NCBI GenBank assembly: GCA_028711205.1
Contig: JAQTSP010000006.1
Span: 1 to 24,676 of the forward strand
Direction: 5' to 3'
Origin: Eubacteriales bacterium
GTDB lineage: Bacteria > Bacillota > Clostridia > Christensenellales > SZUA-584
DNA: 24,676 nucleotides
The notes beneath the pieces are model-generated. The model searched no databases. It had not been told where the DNA came from and saw nothing but the letters and a program-made list of their open reading frames with translations. Both the position numbers and the translations under genes were made by a program. Positions within the stretch are counted from its first letter, which is position 1, and every line of letters starts with the position of its first letter. This document shows, piece by piece, positions 23,716 through 24,676 of the stretch.

Positions 23716-23748
23716 TTATCCACAGGTTGTGGATAGATTGGTGGATAA
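23716..23748. other. oriC: oriC core: three DnaA boxes at 12-bp steps
   Basis: A perfect box TTATCCACA (23716-23724), then TGTGGATAG (23728-23736) and GGTGGATAA (23740-23748), the last two inverted and one mismatch each. Their left ends are exactly 12 bp apart. Position just before dnaA is standard for a bacterial origin, and binding by DnaA here would also repress dnaA transcription. Confidence 0.85.
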
Positions 23749-23852
23749 ACCGGGCATATATTGCTGGTTTGCGGTGTATTTGGGTGTCCATTCCATACTT
23801 TCCAGTATCAGTATGCATATTTTGCCGCTAAATTTTTCTGAGGTACTCATCC

Positions 23853-24659
23853 GTGGATACTTTTTTGATCATTTGGGAAAAAGCTTTAGAAATACTTAAA
23901 CAGGATCTTGTCAGCGTCAGGTATGATACGTGGATAAAAACACTCTCACCTGTCAGAATGACTGATACCGATTATTATTTTCAGACGCTGAATCCGGTGC
24001 ATAAAGAACTTGTTGAAAAAAACTACAAGCATATCATCACAAACGCGATGGAAACCGCTGCGCAGGCATTAGGTTATGATAATCAGGAGATCAATGTCAT
24101 TTTCTATGACTCTGAAGAAGCGGCAAAAATAAGACAACAGCAGTCGACTATCAACGAAAATACGAGCACGCTCAAATCGATGCTCAATCCGTCCTACACA
24201 TTCGAGTCTTTTGTGGTGGGAAGCTCGAACGAATTTGCCCATGCCGCTGCCATCGCCGTTGCGGAAAATCCCGGTCACACCTATAATCCCTTGTTTATTT
24301 ACGGCAAAACTGGACTTGGAAAAACGCATCTTATGCAGGCCATTGCAAATTATATCACAGACAAAAACAGAAAACATACCGTCATGTTCGTAAAAAGCGA
24401 ACCGTTCTTAAACGATTTGATACACGCCATCAGAACTTCGAAAACCGAAGAGTTTCGAAAAAGATACAGGAAAGCGGACGTTCTTTTAATCGACGACATT
24501 CAATTTATCGCCGGAAAAGAAAGTACACAGGAGGAGTTTTTCCATACTTTCAACGATCTGCATGAAAACAATAAACAGATCATACTTTCTTCGGATAAAC
24601 CGCCAAAAGAAATACCGCTCCTCGAGGAGCGGCTTCAGTCGCGATTTGAAGGCGGTCTG
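23853..24659 (+). CDS. dnaA: Chromosomal replication initiator DnaA, 3' end off the window
   Basis: ATP-dependent initiator that binds DnaA boxes and melts the origin. The start is GTG 23853, with GAGG 9 nt upstream, giving 'MDTFLIIWEKALEILKQDL'. Domain I spans about 1-88, a short domain II linker about 89-111, and the AAA+ domain starts near 'LNPSYTFESFVVG' (111-123). Walker A 'GKTGLGKT' is at 151-158, Walker B 'LLIDD' at 211-215, sensor 1 near 'LSSD' (245-248) and box VII 'RLQSRFEGGL' at 260-269. The genuine sequence ends after residue 269, because bases from 24660 on are adapter; the rest of the AAA+ domain and the DNA-binding domain IV are missing. dnaN, expected next, is beyond the edge. 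Confidence 0.97.
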
Positions 24660-24676
24660 AGATCGGAAGAGCACAC
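24660..24676 (+). other. Residual Illumina TruSeq adapter
   Basis: The final 17 bases, AGATCGGAAGAGCACAC, equal the start of the standard TruSeq read-1 adapter. They fall inside the conserved part of dnaA where DnaA should continue with a hydrophobic strand, but instead encode Arg-Ser-Glu-Glu-His. This is a sequencing artefact, not biology. Confidence 0.96.

Noticed and set aside
23711..23899. A small plus-strand open frame before dnaA with a GGGGTG upstream
   Set aside because: Its first codons are made of the DnaA boxes and it overlaps the dnaA start in another frame. I read it as a chance frame in the origin region, though a leader peptide cannot be strictly excluded.
23929..23937. CGTGGATAA, a one-mismatch DnaA box inside dnaA
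   Set aside because: It encodes the conserved Asp-Thr-Trp-Ile segment of DnaA domain I, so the protein sequence explains it.
1..24676. Search for CRISPR arrays, transposases, phage genes, tRNA and rRNA genes
   Set aside because: No repeated spacer structure, no transposase or integrase motif, and no tRNA or rRNA signature was seen on either strand.

Overview
The window looks like chromosomal DNA from a member of the Bacillota, most likely class Clostridia and probably from an uncultured lineage. The supports are a large-type SRP RNA that closes on itself with its Alu-domain ends, a soj/spo0J (parA/parB) pair with two perfect parS palindromes, strong GGAGG-type ribosome binding sites, frequent GTG/TTG starts, a catalytic formate-tetrahydrofolate ligase, and a DUF5711-CvpA pair of the kind seen in Clostridia. 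No genus can be named from the sequence alone.

Layout. 1-4254 (all minus): a truncated membrane-anchored DUF4340 protein, formate-tetrahydrofolate ligase (fhs) and a membrane GGDEF diguanylate cyclase. 4527-5060 (plus): pgsA, convergent on hpf. 5121-8182 (minus): hibernation factor hpf, SRP RNA (ffs), purA and a TlpA-like lipoprotein. 8392-11176 (plus): a lipid kinase, a DUF5711 propeller-like protein and CvpA. 11189-12891: two parS sites, a shared terminator, and parB-parA (minus). 13086-14419 (plus): a TetR regulator and a cytoplasmic SGNH hydrolase. 14499-19090 (minus): a second membrane-anchored propeller-like protein, an alpha/beta hydrolase, and the overlapping pair dapF-cca. 19246-22061 (plus): an operon of GNAT acetyltransferase, Gfo/Idh/MocA oxidoreductase and pyrimidine-nucleoside phosphorylase. 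22378-23583 (plus): a secreted NlpC/P60 peptidoglycan hydrolase with three binding repeats. 23853-24659 (plus): the start of dnaA.

The right end is the replication-origin region. Three DnaA boxes at exact 12-bp steps lie in the dnaA leader, and a weaker cluster lies about 1.6 kb upstream, on the other side of the peptidoglycan hydrolase gene. Together with parABS this makes the window an origin-proximal segment. The usual Firmicute neighbours between dnaA and soj (rpmH, rnpA, yidC, jag, mnmE, mnmG, rsmG) are absent. Most genes left of the origin are on the minus strand, which is leading-strand orientation if replication starts near 23.7 kb.

The last 17 bases (24660-24676) match the start of an Illumina TruSeq adapter, so the contig ends in residual adapter and the last five apparent DnaA residues are artefact.

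Most of the window is ordinary housekeeping. I found no defence system, CRISPR array, mobile element, tRNA or rRNA gene. The points that deserve attention are the split DnaA-box arrangement, the parS pair next to an uncharacterised DUF5711-CvpA unit, terminator-like hairpins in the leaders of purA and the alpha/beta hydrolase, and a perfect 12-bp inverted repeat straddling the tetR stop codon.
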